NCBI GenBank assembly: GCA_016647705.1
Contig: CM028336.1
Coordinates: 8,088,880-8,152,879 of the forward strand
DNA from: Eucommia ulmoides
Lineage: Eukaryota > Streptophyta > Magnoliopsida > Garryales > Eucommiaceae
Direction: 5' to 3'
Length of the DNA: 64,000 bases
Shown: piece after piece, positions 22,901 to 34,239 of the stretch
Position numbering within the stretch: position 1 is the first letter of the stretch
Layout of the letters: each line of letters starts with the position of its first letter
Notes under the pieces: generated by a model
Databases searched by the model: none
What the model saw: only the letters and a program-made list of their open reading frames with translations
What the model was told of the DNA's origin: nothing
Translations under genes and position numbers: made by a program

Positions 22901-23944
22901 AATATATGTTTGAAGCATGTTAGGCAGGTGGAAACGAACCTGAAACGCGTGACCATGTCAGGGACTTGGTAAAATGTGGGAGCATGAAAAGATTTCTTAT
23001 AGATTGTTTGTTTGATATATTGGAGTTATAATTATGAGAGTTGGTTATATTTAGGTATTAGGAAAGATATCGATATAAGTATTAAAGAGTTGAGATAGGT
23101 ATCGAGGTTGATGATAGTTGAGTTATCTGTGCCTATGAGACTGGTGGCAATTATTATTAGGTTAAATATGGAATGAAAAATATTGTTGCGACAAGCAACT
23201 AGGAAATGTTGGTTGAAATGGATAAGTGCAGGTTATGACAGGTTGAAATAGACTCATCGTACCAAAATATTTTCTGCATATAGTGTTGTTACTGATTTTG
23301 ATTTTATCAGAGTAGCGCAGTAGAAGCAGTTAGGAACATGAGATCCTTTGACGGAGAGTTATCCGTGTTAAGGGTAACCGACCAAGTGCACTTTGTTTGT
23401 TGGATGGTTATGATTTGACGAAAAGTTGTTGGTTGTAAATTTTGGACGATTTGGGGTGATGAGACCATATATGGGAAACAATTGTTCTAGAAGCACATGA
23501 GACGAGTATAACTTTGTGATGCAACTTTGACATATTAGTAGCCTGACGAAAATTAATGACGTTTAGGAAGAAAGGGAAGTTAAGTCCAAGGTACATCGGA
23601 CCATATGAAATTTTAGATCGGGTGGGCACGACAGCGTATGGACTTGCGTTACCGCCAGAATTATCCCGACTAAATGACGATCTCTATGAATCGATTCTCT
23701 AGAAATACGTGTCAGACCCTTCTTATGTATTGATTTCGCAGCCGATCGAGTTGGAAACAGATTTGACCTACGGGGAAGAGTCAATTCAAATCCTAAACTA
23801 TAAAGGTCAGGTGTGCGAATGAAAATGATTATGTTAGTCAAGGTATTATGGCGCAATCATGCAGTGGAAGATACAACATAATAGCGAGAAAACGAGATGA
23901 GGAACAGATACCCACATTCATTCGACTAAGGTAATAAAATTTCA
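19911..23944 (+). pseudogene. Degenerate gag-pol interior of the Tekay-type element
   Basis: No frame of more than about 100 codons. The only clearly readable protein part is the integrase C-terminus at about 23560-23830: KGKLSPRYIGPYEILDRVGT, then AYGLALPPELSRLND and KYVSDPSYV in broken frames. These match the Tekay/Del pattern (GPFEIL..VG..AYRLALPP..LHDVFHVS). RT, protease and gag motifs could not be identified by eye. The region is AT-rich with many stops in all frames. At 4.05 kb it may be somewhat shorter than a full gag-pol of this lineage. Confidence 0.75.
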
Positions 23945-23973
23945 GGACGAAATTTCTTTTAGGAGGGAAGAGT
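23945..23973 (+). other. Tekay-type polypurine tract region
   Basis: GGACGAAATTTCTTTTAGGA then GGGAAGAGT immediately precedes the 3' LTR. This GACGAA..TTT....AGGAGGG form is typical of Tekay/Del elements and supports the lineage call. Confidence 0.85.
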
Positions 23974-24969
23974 TGTAAGACCTCAATTGAAGCATGTGCA
24001 TCATTTTAGTGGTATTTTAGAGTAATTGTGAAAATTCGGGATGAAACTAGGATAATTAAAAATTCAAATAAAAAGTCTAGGGGTCAAATTGAAAATATAG
24101 AAACAGTAAATCCCAACTTAGAAAGGTAAATTGACATTTAACTTAAAATTAAAACTTTTAGGGGTACAATTGCAATTTAAAAAAAAAAATCTTAAAAGTG
24201 GACTTAAACTAAAATGAAGATTTTAAGAAGTTAAGGGGAGAAAAGGGTAATTTCACAAAAATATATATATATATATATATATATAAGTGATCGGGAGTCA
24301 TCGGCCGAAGCAGTGCATGAACAGTGACGTGGCAAGAGGAGGCTACCGCTTAATCCACTAGCCACATGCATATAAATACTGACTTATGCATGTAATTATC
24401 ACGAAGAAACAATTCTCGAAATAGGAACTGCAAACCGGAGAAGGAAAAGAGAGAAAGCGAAGAGAGAGAGAGAGAGAGGTCTGCCGGCGGTGGGGTGCAG
24501 TCCGGCGTGGGTGGTGGCCGTTCGTTCGGTCTGTTTTGTGTGTGTTTGTGTGCGTTGGGTGTGCGTGGGTGTTCAATTGTGCGAATGTGGGTTGCGTTAC
24601 TGTTCACCGACGGTTGGGGGATGCTCTGCTCGGTTACCGTTTTCGGTATAGGTCATCGGTGGAGATGGTGGTCGGGTGGTGTGGCGCTGCCGTGGGCATG
24701 TGTTGTGTGTGGGCTGTGTGGGTTGCTGCTCGTCGTCCGATGCCGGCGCAAGTATGGGTTTGTGTTGCTGGTAGTTTCGGAGCAGGCGTGTGGCTGGTAT
24801 TCTCATCCAAAGTGGGTGTTGCCGGGTGTACCTGTATGTACGGGTGTTGTTCGGCCAGTGGTGTTGCCATGCGGCGAAGTGTGTATGTGTGTATAAGACC
24901 GTTGGAGTTGGGGAGAGAAAAAGGGAGATGTCGGCCGAGAATGCAAATCGGAAAACAGAAACGGGGAAG

Positions 24970-25023
<54 letters not shown>

Positions 25024-26523
25024 GAAAAAAATGGGATATTGCAGAAATCACCCCAAGAAAATCCCAAAACCCAAAACCCATCTCGTGGGCGCCAAACGTT
25101 TCGGAAACAGGTGAAACCTCAATCGATTATTAATTCTCGTTAAATTAATTCTTAGTTAGTGTTACAAATCCTAAAATCATAATAATTTCGTGACGATTAA
25201 TTAATTTTAAGTACATGGTACATAAAATTAGTAACAATTCGGAATATAGGATCCGCATTGCATGATTAGGATGTTTTAGATAAGATATTAATTTTGAATC
25301 TGTCACTATTAGGTTCGCAAGCACTGGCGTCCAGATAAAGTGTGGTCAGTGTCAATTTTGCAAAACGGATATCGAGGTGAGTGTACTGTCTTCTTGCCAA
25401 ACTATTTTTCTATGAATATACATGATGAAATATGTGATTATTTAAACGGTATGAATTTATAAATGATATGGATCAAGCAGTATTTGAGGGAGTGGGTAAA
25501 CTGGATTTTTCGGAAGATTTCGATGGTTTTTGGAAAGAAGTTAAAAATAAATTTTTGATTGGTTTCGATGAAATCAGATGGTCCTTTTCTAAAGGAAAAT
25601 AGAAAATATCTGTTTTTCTAAAAAAATGCCGGGTTTTCTATAAATAAAAGGGTGGAAAAATGATTTTGATAAAATTAGACGTTTTCTTTAAAATAAGATA
25701 TGAAATATGATTTTTGGATATAAATGTTGGTGTTGAGGAAGAGAGATAAATATGGTAATTTGATGATGTTGAGTAGACGATATTTATTGAGTTGTGATTC
25801 GATGATACTATATTTGATTTTGACGATACCATAGTTGTTTCTCCCCGTAAGGGGTGTGGATTATGTTTCTCCCCGTAAGTGGTGTGGATTATATTTCTCC
25901 CTAAAAAGGGGTGTGGATATTTCGTAGGAAGGCATTTCTACGAATGTTAAGGTACCGTTGTAACTTCCGATCGTGAGGTTAAAACGATAACTAGGACTGG
26001 CCAGTGTGTGTGTGTTGGAGGTCTGTGTTTGAGATTGGTGCTTGAAATGTGGTGTTTTACGTATATGGGTTGATTTGATATTATTTATTGTGATGATTGG
26101 TAGGATTTTATACTAGAGGGAACTTATCTATATCACTTTATTGTCATTGCTTATATACTTGTGCTTGATCCATACTTGATTGTGGAAATATTTAGAAAGT
26201 ATTAATATTTTAGAAATATTTTACTAAGAAGATAGTACACTCGTAGGTACAACGGCTAGGAGTCGGTCCCCTACTGGCATTAGGTAGAGCTATGTGATGG
26301 AGTCATGTGGACGATTGAGAGAAGCTGTCAAAGGCGAACCTAAGAAGGTTCAGGGATAAATACTTTTAGTTAGAAAAACTTCGGGCCGAGTGCGCCCCCA
26401 TAATAGATGTATGTATTATACAGTGGGTGTCTGGGACGGATTGTGACAATTTTTAATTTGGGTGATGTCATGTTGTAGTCACGCCAGTCCCGGGATGATG
26501 GGTGTCCGGGACGGGTTGTGACA
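23974..26523 (+). mobile_element. Tekay-type 3' LTR
   Basis: 2550 bp, TGTAAGACC..GTTGTGACA. It is longer than the 5' LTR mainly through a longer (AT)n near 24262-24284 and longer A- and GA-runs. It is followed by the TSD CAGAG (26524-26528). Confidence 0.9.
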
Positions 26524-26528
26524 CAGAG

Positions 26529-27273
26529 AGGCACTATACCATATCCCTTCCCATCTCCAACTAACCGAGAAAGGCAAGAGTCAATCTCCTCATCCCGGTC
26601 GTAATAGGGTTTTATCCTCCTCAGTTCATAAGTTGGCTCAGTTCTCCACCTCTTAAATATCCCAAAATATCTCCTAAATATTCCAAAATATCCACAAGCA
26701 TCATTATGACTCTCTTCCATAACCAAAATAACTCCTAAAAATGGCAAAAACAAGAGCCCATTGGCACATTTTCATTGGCTAAATGCCAAAGTTGACACCG
26801 TGATGTGATCTTGAGGAGATATTAACCCATGCTTAGCCCCTAAACTAATTTCCACTTTGCCTATAAAAAGGAGAGTATACAATTGTTTAAATGTAGATGA
26901 ACTCTACTCACTTTTCCTGGTAATTACATTATAAATTCTTCCCCCCGTATGCTAATTTTCAAACTGGAGGGGACACGCCGGAAACACCCTGGCAAGTCTT
27001 TTGTGTAGGTTTCCAGGTGCTCATTCTTCCAGGAACTTCTCAATTTCAAGCACTGGTTCACCTCTCAAAGGGTCATAAGGTATTTTGATCATCCTTTTCT
27101 CGGCTTAGAAGGTTTTCGGGTCCTTTCCAATGCTAGCCTTCCCCTTTCTGGACAGAGGCTTCTACATGGATCAGAAGCTACACGTATCGAAGACCTCTAT
27201 TCCAGAGCCCTCCAACATCCTTCAAGGCTGACTGGACCATACTGCTGGTGTCGACCAAAATTCGACATCAACA
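26529..27273 (+). mobile_element. Tat 3' LTR, second part
   Basis: Resumes after the TSD and ends GACATCAACA. It contains a TATA-like CTATAAAAAGG at about 26861 followed by a transcribed-looking leader. Together with 17313-17406 this makes an LTR of about 840 bp. DNA beyond 27273 shows no element features. Confidence 0.75.
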
Positions 27274-27781
27274 AATTGTAATAGAAAATACAATAATGAA
27301 ACAACATAAATGTCATTAAAGTGAGTGGTAGGTTAACTTGGTAGGTGACTCAATGAGTGAACTCGATAGGTGAAGGTGAGTTCGGTGACTCGGTAGGTAG
27401 GTCATACTCTAACAAACCGTATATCCGAATGCACTTCCGTTCCTACCTACACGTCTTAATCGACGTGTTGGCACCAAGCCTTCAAATTTGTGAAAATCGG
27501 ATCTTATTTGGCCATTTCGGATACTGAATATCCAAATTTACTTATATTTTTTCCTAAACGTTTTAATGGACGGGGTGACTCTAACCTTCATGTTTTGTGC
27601 CAACAGAATCCCATTTGTCTATTTTAGACACCCAACCTATTTTTAACTTATTTAAATGTTTAAATTCTATTTTTTCAGCATAAATATTAAACCGAACAAA
27701 ATTAAACAGAACTGAACTAAGTGGCAAAAAAATGCAATAAATAAAAAGTACAAAAAAAACAGAAACAGAGGGAAAAACATA
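27274..27781 (+). other. Unrecognised flank DNA
   Basis: No ORF, RNA gene or element end found. It has a GGTAGG/GGTGA-rich patch near 27328-27400 and AT-rich DNA otherwise. It is presumably the host DNA that received the Tat element. Confidence 0.4.
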
Positions 27782-28346
27782 GGTGGCATTTGGTAACCAT
27801 TTCTATTTCTATTCCAGCAGTGGAATGGGAATGGGATGGGATGGGATGAAAATTTTGTTTCCTTCTTCGGAGTAAAATTGCGTTTGGTAACAAAAATTTT
27901 TTTTTTGTTGTTTTGGGAATAGAATCGCGTTTGGTAACGATTTTATCCTAAAATCAATTTTTTTTTTTTTATTTGAGATTTTATTTTTTGTTTTGGCCGG
28001 TGACGGCGGCGACGGTGATGGTTGCCGGACGGCCGGCGGCGATGGAAGTTGCCGGAAGGTTGTCCGGCGGCGGCAGTGGGCGGCGACGGTCGCCGGAGAT
28101 GGCCGGCGGCGGCAGACGATGGTCGGCAGGCGGATAAACAGTGTCAGTGGTTTTGGGAATGGAATGTGAATTATGAGCAACAAATTTATTTTTTTTCTCA
28201 TTTCTTAAAAAAAAATGGGCACAATTGTCAAATGGGATTGGAATGGGAATGAGAATAAAAATTATCAAATGCTATTCTCAAATAGAATTCCCAAAAATTT
28301 GGGAATGGAATGAGAATTTCTGGAATGAAAACGGTTAAACAGGACC
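27782..28346 (+). mobile_element. MITE-like element with degenerate TIRs and a GGCGG-rich core
   Basis: Left end GGTGGCATTTGGTAACC and right end GGTTAAACAGGACC are imperfect inverted repeats (GG....TTT...AACC). Further inward CTATTCCAG and CTGGAATG also pair. ATA flanks both sides (27779-27781, 28347-28349), a possible 3-bp target duplicate of the kind left by PIF/Harbinger-type elements. The text repeats the phrases GCGTTTGGTAAC and GGGAATGGAAT. The core (27995-28135) is a GGCGGYGACGG-type minisatellite, very GC-rich against AT-rich flanks. No transposase. Confidence 0.5.
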
Positions 28347-29694
28347 ATAATTGACTTAGCTAGCTAACCAGTTCAGTGTTTAGACATAAGAATTAAAAGC
28401 ATTAAAAGCATTTACATTAGCTTGGATAGGTAACCAGTTTAGTTATAGTTTGAATACATACTATTTTCTCAGTGTATCTAAAAAAATATATATATAACTT
28501 ACGAAAAAATTAAAACAGTTGTTTGCTTTTAAATCAAAAAACAACAAACAATATATAAATTTGATTAAATCACGAGTAAATGAAAAGAATATGCAAATCA
28601 TGTTCAAAAAAAAAAAAAAAAAAAACAAACAGTCCCTCAATGATCAGGGTGCAGAGGACGGCAGGATGTAGAGTGGAAATATCGTGGAAAGCCATTGGAT
28701 TATTGTGGTCTCATGAAGAGTACTGTTTATAAGTAATGTGATAAGAGGTGGTTTTTTAATTTTATTTTTTTAGAGGTTAAGGGCTCAGAACAATTGCTTG
28801 TGATTGTTGTGGTCCCAACATTATTTATTTACATATATAGACAAAAGTACAATTGTTGATTCAATGAGAAGAGAGAAAACCTTGGGAAATGAAACAAAAA
28901 AACTCAACTTCTGGCTTTGATCAATATTGTCACAAAGGTAACTCATGGTTTCCGATTTTGTTTTGGATCGGTGAACAGTGAGATAGATGTGAACGACAGC
29001 AACAGTGGCGGAGAAAATATTTGGTTTTGGGATTGCAGAATTTTAGTAGAGAAATGGCTAGAAATAATCGGTTCATAATATCATGTTAAAATAATTGAGA
29101 GACAGAACTCTGGCGATCACCACTAGTATGGTGTATTTTACATTTGTTTTTCGTTACATTTGTTTGTTATATTCTTCTACTAATTTTCTAGTTAGCATGA
29201 ATATAAAAAAAATAAAATACTAACATGTAACTAAACATGTATGAATATAATTAAAAAAAAAATGTAACTAAAAGATAAACTAAAAATCAATATGAATGTA
29301 ACTCAAAAAAATTCTGGTCAACAGTGGAGGCGGGTGGCGGCATAAAACCCTAATTGGCATCATTGACCGCGACAAATCTTTATTGAATCATGAGACTAAA
29401 ATCTATTGTAAAATACAATGAAGAGATTTCTACTCAATTTAAAATTAAAATAGGATAAATGATGGATTAAACTGCCTATTTCAAATCATGGACCAATTAT
29501 CACAATATTTTTTAGAAATATATGGAATACTCATAAAATCCTCTTGAATTAGTCGTATCTATACCGAATATGCAAATTCACGTATCGGACGCATTTATCA
29601 ATCATGGTATAGGGTTGCTCCATATCACATAATTTTTCCAATATATATCCTCTGAATTCAATTGTACAAAACAGAAAATAATTCAATTAATTTA
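28347..29694 (+). other. Intergenic DNA, nothing recognised
   Basis: AT-rich sequence with A-runs (e.g. 28608-28624), no ORF above 60 codons and no identifiable element. It lies upstream of the CHX pseudogene and may contain its former distal upstream region. Confidence 0.4.
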
Positions 29695-29982
29695 TACTAT
29701 AATAAAAATTACTTTTAATGACACTAAATCTGTCGTAACATATACTATTTTGGGACGCATTAAGTATGAAATAATTAAAAGTTGTTTCATAAAAATCTGT
29801 CTCAATAATTTATAAGAATAATTATTTTGTCGTATTACGTTATATTTATTGGGATAATTTTTTAAAATGTGTCTTATTAAATAAATATTATATAGATATT
29901 ATATGATTGAGTGTAAAGATACTATTTACAAATTATTTCTAAAAATGTTTTCTTATATAATTTTGGTTCTATATTATTGTTG
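29695..29982 (+). mobile_element. CACTA-like MITE, older copy
   Basis: Collinear with the element at 59396-59699: shared blocks ACTAAATCTGTC, TGAAATAATTAAAAG, CAATAATTTATAA, AAAATGTGTCTTATTAAATA and CTATTTACAAATT in the same order. Ends are more decayed (TACTATAATAAAAATTAC at the left). No coding capacity. It lies about 300 bp upstream of the CHX exon 1. Confidence 0.65.
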
Positions 29983-30283
29983 CATTGAAAAGACGAAAGG
30001 AGGGACTCATATTTTTCTGACATGTAGTTAACATTATGAGTTTGCTAGACCATATTTTGTGGGGTTATTGGCACCTATATACTTACGTCCATTCATTTTC
30101 TTGTCTGTTTCATGATTATTAGGAGACAAACTACATCTCTGTCTCTCGTTTCCCCCCTTCTAATTGTTTTGTCTTAATTTGTTAGTTTAAAAAAGTTAAA
30201 ATTGTACATTATTGGCTACATAATTTTTATTTATTTATTTAAGACTGGTGAGTTCCTGAAAAAGCCTTGACCGCAGATCAACA

Positions 30284-30520
30284 ATGGTGGCAGGACAATC
30301 ACTCTTGATGAAGGAAATCCGTGGCAATGTAAATGAGTCTTGTAGGATTGATGTATTGCTTCACTTATCGGGAATATGGTCTCTTTCTGATGCCAAAGCC
30401 TTTTTAACCTACAATTTGTCCAGACTTTAGCTGCAGTTGTGTCTCATATTCATTCTAACGCAATGCCTGCATGCAGCCTTGAAACACCTATATTTGCCTC
30501 GTATTGTCTCTGAAGTCATG
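30284..30520 (+). pseudogene. CHX-type cation/H+ antiporter pseudogene, exon 1
   Basis: From ATG at 30284 the frame runs 48 codons to TAG (30428-30430), then stays open in the same frame with LQLCLIFILTQCLHAALKHL and YLPRIVSEVM. This is the first membrane segment and following PRIVSE motif of plant CHX antiporters (usual form L.RPL.QPRIVSEI..G.ILGP). A GT donor follows at 30521 (ATG|GTTATT). CHX proteins are about 800-residue K+/Na+ or H+ exchangers of endomembranes or plasma membrane. The TAG is in-frame, so exon 1 is already nonsense. Exon 2 continues at 41193 after an intron filled by two retrotransposons. Confidence 0.75.
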
Positions 30521-30919
30521 GTTATTTCCCTTCTCTTGCATTTATTCCTATATATTGTTAATATCTGTATATCGGCATTCACCACCGAGTTAAACCTTAA
30601 TTTCACTAAGAAAATCAAACTCTAATCTTAATCGGAAAACCTTAGTCTAATCATATATTTTCTCACATACGTTTTTAGTATTAAATATATGTGGACAAAC
30701 TTTTTTAGTTTTTTATTTTTCGGCTATAAATATCCCTCAGCACAAATAAAACCCTACCTTTCGATGATTCATCATATGCTTCTTCATCTTCCACTCTCTA
30801 TCATCTCAAGAGAAACGTTGGTAACAGTGTATTGTCCGACCACAGTTCCTCAGGGAGAGGTACCTACACAAGGCTTGGGCCAGGATTTGTCTCATTGAAA
30901 CCCCTCCATGTTTTGCTCA
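30521..30919 (+). other. CHX intron 1 remainder, with a promoter-like patch
   Basis: No coding evidence. At 30724-30731 lies TATAAATA, followed by a CT-rich leader-like run (30775-30815, CTTCTTCATCTTCCACTCTC). This looks like a core promoter, either a remnant of another LTR or chance. Nothing else recognised. Confidence 0.4.
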
Positions 30920-31067
30920 GATGGCCGTTTCTACCCAGAAAAGTGGTGTTTTCTGTAAAAAAATTACTACAATTGACTTTTTGGTTAAACTGGGCCATTT
31001 TTGGGTCTTTCGGGCCTTCGGGTGCTCTCTTTGGGCTAAGAAATCTCACTCTTGTTGCACTGCATCA
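30920..31067 (-). mobile_element. 3' LTR of the CRM-like element, truncated
   Basis: GATGGCCGTTTCTACCCAGA..GCATCA aligns to the last ~150 bases of the right LTR. Upstream of 30920 the similarity fades, so about 325 bp of LTR and the outer target duplicate are lost or replaced. Confidence 0.8.
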
Positions 31068-31127
31068 TACTCTCTTGGGTGGAGAAGATTCGTCCTCGAA
31101 TCAGAAACTTGCTCATCATCAGAAGAA

Positions 31128-32100
31128 CTGTCACCATAGTAGGGAATAAGATGCTTAACATTAAAAATATCAAACATGTGAATATGACTAGGAAGCTATA
31201 AGCGGTAGGAGTTCTGATTAATCTTCTCGACGATCTCCACCAGACCTATTTTTCGAGCAACAAGCTTGTTGTATTCATGGGCAGGAAAGCGGTCCTTAGT
31301 TAAGGCAACCTAGACATAATCCTCGACATTGAAGTCAACAAGTCTATGCTTCTTGTCTGCCTGTAGCTTGTATTTATCAGTGGAGGCAATCAATTGCGAT
31401 TGAGTCTGTGTGTAAACCTGCTGGAGCTGGGCAATAAAATCTTTCGCTGTCGCATGAGTGCGCACCTTACTTAGTAAAGTGAGGAGATCAAGAAGGTCAC
31501 AAGGGAGCAATCCATATACAACCTAAAAAAGACGGTAGCCAGTGCTACAATTGACCGCATGGTTGTAAGCAAATTCGGCTTGTGGTAGCTTCAGATCCTA
31601 AGACTTCATATTATTGCCTACCAAGCTACGCAATAAATTACTGAGTGAGCAGTTGACCACTTCTGTTTGTCCATCAGTCTATGGATGATAAGCACTACCA
31701 AAATTGAGAGTAGTATTAACCAATCTCTAAAGACTCCGCCAGAAATAACTGAGGTATCAAGTACCACGATCGGACACAATGGAGGCAGGCAACCCATGCA
31801 GGTGATAAACCTCCCAAAAATATAATTGAGCAACATGAACAACGTCGATGGTACGCTTACAAGCGATAAAGTGAATCATCTTGGAAAATCGATTGACCAC
31901 AACAAAAATAGAATCACTGCCACGCTGTGTGCACGGAAGACCAAGCACAACGTCCATACTAACGTTTGTCCAAGGTTAGCTAGGTATAGGAAGAGGCATA
32001 TATAATCTAGCATTAGTGGACGTACCTTTCGCCAACTGACAAACACGACAACTATCAACGAATCTGCCTACTTTCTTTCACATAGTCAGCCAAAAATAAG
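31128..32100 (-). pseudogene. CRM-like integrase
   Basis: Order on the minus strand: CRVCQLAKG (zinc finger), [20 protein letters not shown] (first catalytic Asp), [11 protein letters not shown] (second Asp), DGQTEVVN (Glu), AYNHAVNCSTGY, and a tail with FNVKHLIPYYGDSSDDEQ. Several codons are stops (e.g. in SDRG T*YL). The C-terminal FNVKHL..Y.GDSSD tail ends just before the PPT. No classical chromodomain was discerned. Confidence 0.8.
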
Positions 32101-32222
32101 ATGTAGAAACCAGATACAAGGTAAGATCACGGTCGACATAGCCCTCATTGTGCAATTCCTGAATGATCTTCAAACGTAAGCTACTCCCCAGAACACAAAG
32201 TTAGAGGCCACAGAAAAGAAAC

Positions 32223-32906
32223 CTATCTTGCAACACAAAATCTGGCATCTCGCCACTCTGGATCTTCAATAGAACTGTAAGAAAAGAATGGGTCCATAGT
32301 ATATAAGTCCAAAAAAAAATCAGAAGCAGGAACTGTGATCCGCATCTCAGCTAGTAGGCTACGACGGTGACTCAGAGCATCAGCCACGCGATTTAGGGAT
32401 CCCGCTTTGTGTTTGATCACAAAAGTAAATTGCTCCAAGTATGATTGCCAAGAGGCATGACGAGATGAAATTTTGTCTTAACTAGAAAGGTGTTTGAGGG
32501 CGTCATGGTTTGTAAAAAGTACAAATTCCTACTGAAAAATATAATGGCGCCAATGCTTCATAGCCTGAACAAGCTCATAGAATTCAACATCGTATATGCT
32601 GAAACAGAGTTTAGCACCAGAAAGTTTCTCACTGAAGTAGGCGACTTGGTCGACACATTAGAGAAGAACCGCGCCAATACCAGGTTTTGAAGAATCACAT
32701 TGAAGTTCAAATGGTTGTGCAAAATCAGGAAGTAGAAAGATTGGTGCTGTGGTCAGCTTCCGTTTGATCTCTTGAAATGCGGCCTCGGCATCGGGCGTCC
32801 AAGTGAACTTAGTACCCTTCATGCAATCAGTAACGGATGCCATAATACTGCTGAAGTGTGGGATGAAACGGCTATAGAATGAGGCAAGACCATGAAAACT
32901 CCGCAC
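32223..32906 (-). pseudogene. CRM-like RNase H
   Basis: FELQCDSSKPGIGAVLL (catalytic Asp), YFSEKLSGAK in the next piece, and the end block TFVIKHKAGSLNRVADALSH with the last Asp. The connection to RT is RSFHGLASFYSRFIPHFSSI. Stops near 32480 interrupt it. Confidence 0.85.
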
Positions 32907-32989
32907 ATCTGTAATAGTTTTTGGCTGTGGCCACTACTGTATGGCCTCTATTTTGGTATTGTCCACCGCGAGTCTATCCTTAGATACCG

Positions 32990-33650
32990 TATAGCCCAAA
33001 AATTGAACGGTAGACATTAGAAAAGCACACTTACTAATAGCAGCATAAAATTTGTCCCTTCCAAAGACCATCAAAACCTCTCACAAATGTTGGAGATGCA
33101 CCTCTCAATTAGCACTATAAATAAGGATATCATCAAAGTAAACCACCAGAAATTTACCGATGAAAGGGCGCAGTGCTTCATTCATAACTCGCATAAATGT
33201 GCTAGGGGAATTAGAGAGGCCAAAAGGCATCACTAGCCACTCATACAAACCCTCACGGGTTTTAAATGTTGTTTTCCATTCATCACCATGCCTGATTCGA
33301 ATCTGATAGTAGCCACTCTTCAAATCTAACTTGTTGAACACCGTTGCACCCCCTAATTGATCAAGCAAGTAATCAAAGCGGGGTATAGGAAAGCGATAGC
33401 GTATCGTGATCTTGTTAATTGCACGACTATCCACGCACATACACTAAGTGCCATCCTTTTTGGGGGTTCGGAGGGCAGGCACAACACATGGACTAAGGCT
33501 CTCTCGAATGTAGCCCTTTGCTAGTAAATCTCGACTTGGTGGCATAATTCCTCATGTTCTTTGGAACGCATCCTGTAATGCGGTCGGTTGGGTAAGACGA
33601 CTCCCGGAATCAAATCAATCTGATGTTTGATGTCATGTAATAGATGTAAT
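32990..33650 (-). pseudogene. CRM-like reverse transcriptase
   Basis: [57 protein letters not shown] and the catalytic [11 protein letters not shown] are all readable in one 111-codon frame (33440-33105). Upstream, LIPGVVLPNRPHYRMRSKE is in a neighbouring frame, and a stop precedes MCVDS. The catalytic aspartates are present. Confidence 0.9.
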
Positions 33651-33659
33651 TCATTTGGA

Positions 33660-34210
33660 ACTGCTTCAGGAAAGATATATCGATAAATTCTGCCAGTAAT
33701 GGTTGACGACATCTGGGACACTAGAAATTGTGCGAGCAGTTTTTGTATAAAGCACATAAACAACCCCTGATTTTGCCATGGCATGTTCGAAGTGAGATTT
33801 GGATAAATGAGTGATATTGTCTCTAGTGGGTAAGACAATTTTATCTTTACTGGGAAACAATACAATCTTCTTCCCATGAAACATGAATGAGTACATATTA
33901 GCATGACCGTAGTGAATAGTCTCTCGATCAAATTGCCAAGGGCACCCCAGTAAAAGATGACATGCATCCATGGGTACCACATCACAGTATATCCCATTAG
34001 TATAGGTTGGTCCAATGGAAAGTAAAATCGAGGCACGGCAGGAAATAGTGATATCTGTACCTTTATTAAACCAAGCGAGCTTGTATGATTTAGGGTGTTG
34101 TTCTACTTTCAAACCCAATTTCGCCACTGTCCATTCGGACAACACATTCTCCCAACTACCAGAATCAATAATAAAGAAGTATACCTTATCCCTAATTGTG
34201 CACATGGACT
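33660..34210 (-). pseudogene. CRM-like aspartic protease region
   Basis: IIDSGSWENVLSEWTVAKLG is the retropepsin active-site block (D-S-G), followed by GTDITISCRASILLSIG and MDACHLLLGCPWQFDR. The frame is open for 179 codons. It continues toward the RT linker containing a decayed zinc-knuckle upstream. Confidence 0.85.
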
Positions 34211-34239
34211 AAAAAATAATCGTGTGGCGCCAATCATCA

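Larger units (their letters stand above)
17407..26523 (+). mobile_element. Tekay/Del-type Ty3/Gypsy element with intact ends, decayed interior
   Basis: A complete structure: TSD CAGAG on both sides, 5' LTR (17407-19893), PBS TGGTATCAGAGCC (19898-19910), internal region of ~4.05 kb, PPT, 3' LTR (23974-26523). TG..CA ends are TGTAAGACC and GTTGTGACA. In two hand-aligned LTR stretches, 10 of about 117 and 4 of about 143 bases differ. The interior has no frame above about 100 codons, although its last part is recognisable as integrase C-terminus. It is inserted into the 3' LTR of the Tat element. Confidence 0.9.
824..27273 (+). mobile_element. Tat-lineage Ty3/Gypsy retrotransposon, 3' half, interrupted by nested insertions
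   Basis: The element reads left to right as integrase C-terminal part (824-1420), a long 3' internal region (1421-2835 and 13975-17297) with an antisense gene, a PPT (17298-17312) and a 3' LTR that starts TGATGAG at 17313 and ends CATCAACA at 27273. The LTR ends form the inverted pair TGATG/CATCA. A long 3' region with an antisense accessory ORF is a known trait of Tat-lineage elements such as Grande. Its 5' LTR, gag, protease and RT lie left of the window. It is interrupted by an LTR (ending 823), an Athila composite (2841-13969) and a Tekay-like element (17407-26523). It is dead: the integrase has stops and frameshifts. Confidence 0.75.

Noticed and set aside
24495-25143. Same kind of frames in the 3' LTR, up to 192 codons
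   Set aside because: Driven by the poly-A/poly-T and GT-rich tracts; the two LTRs do not preserve the same frame.
28022-28252. Frames through the GC-rich core of the MITE-like element
   Set aside because: Minisatellite translation, Arg/Gly or Pro/Ala-rich on both strands, no start context and no family.
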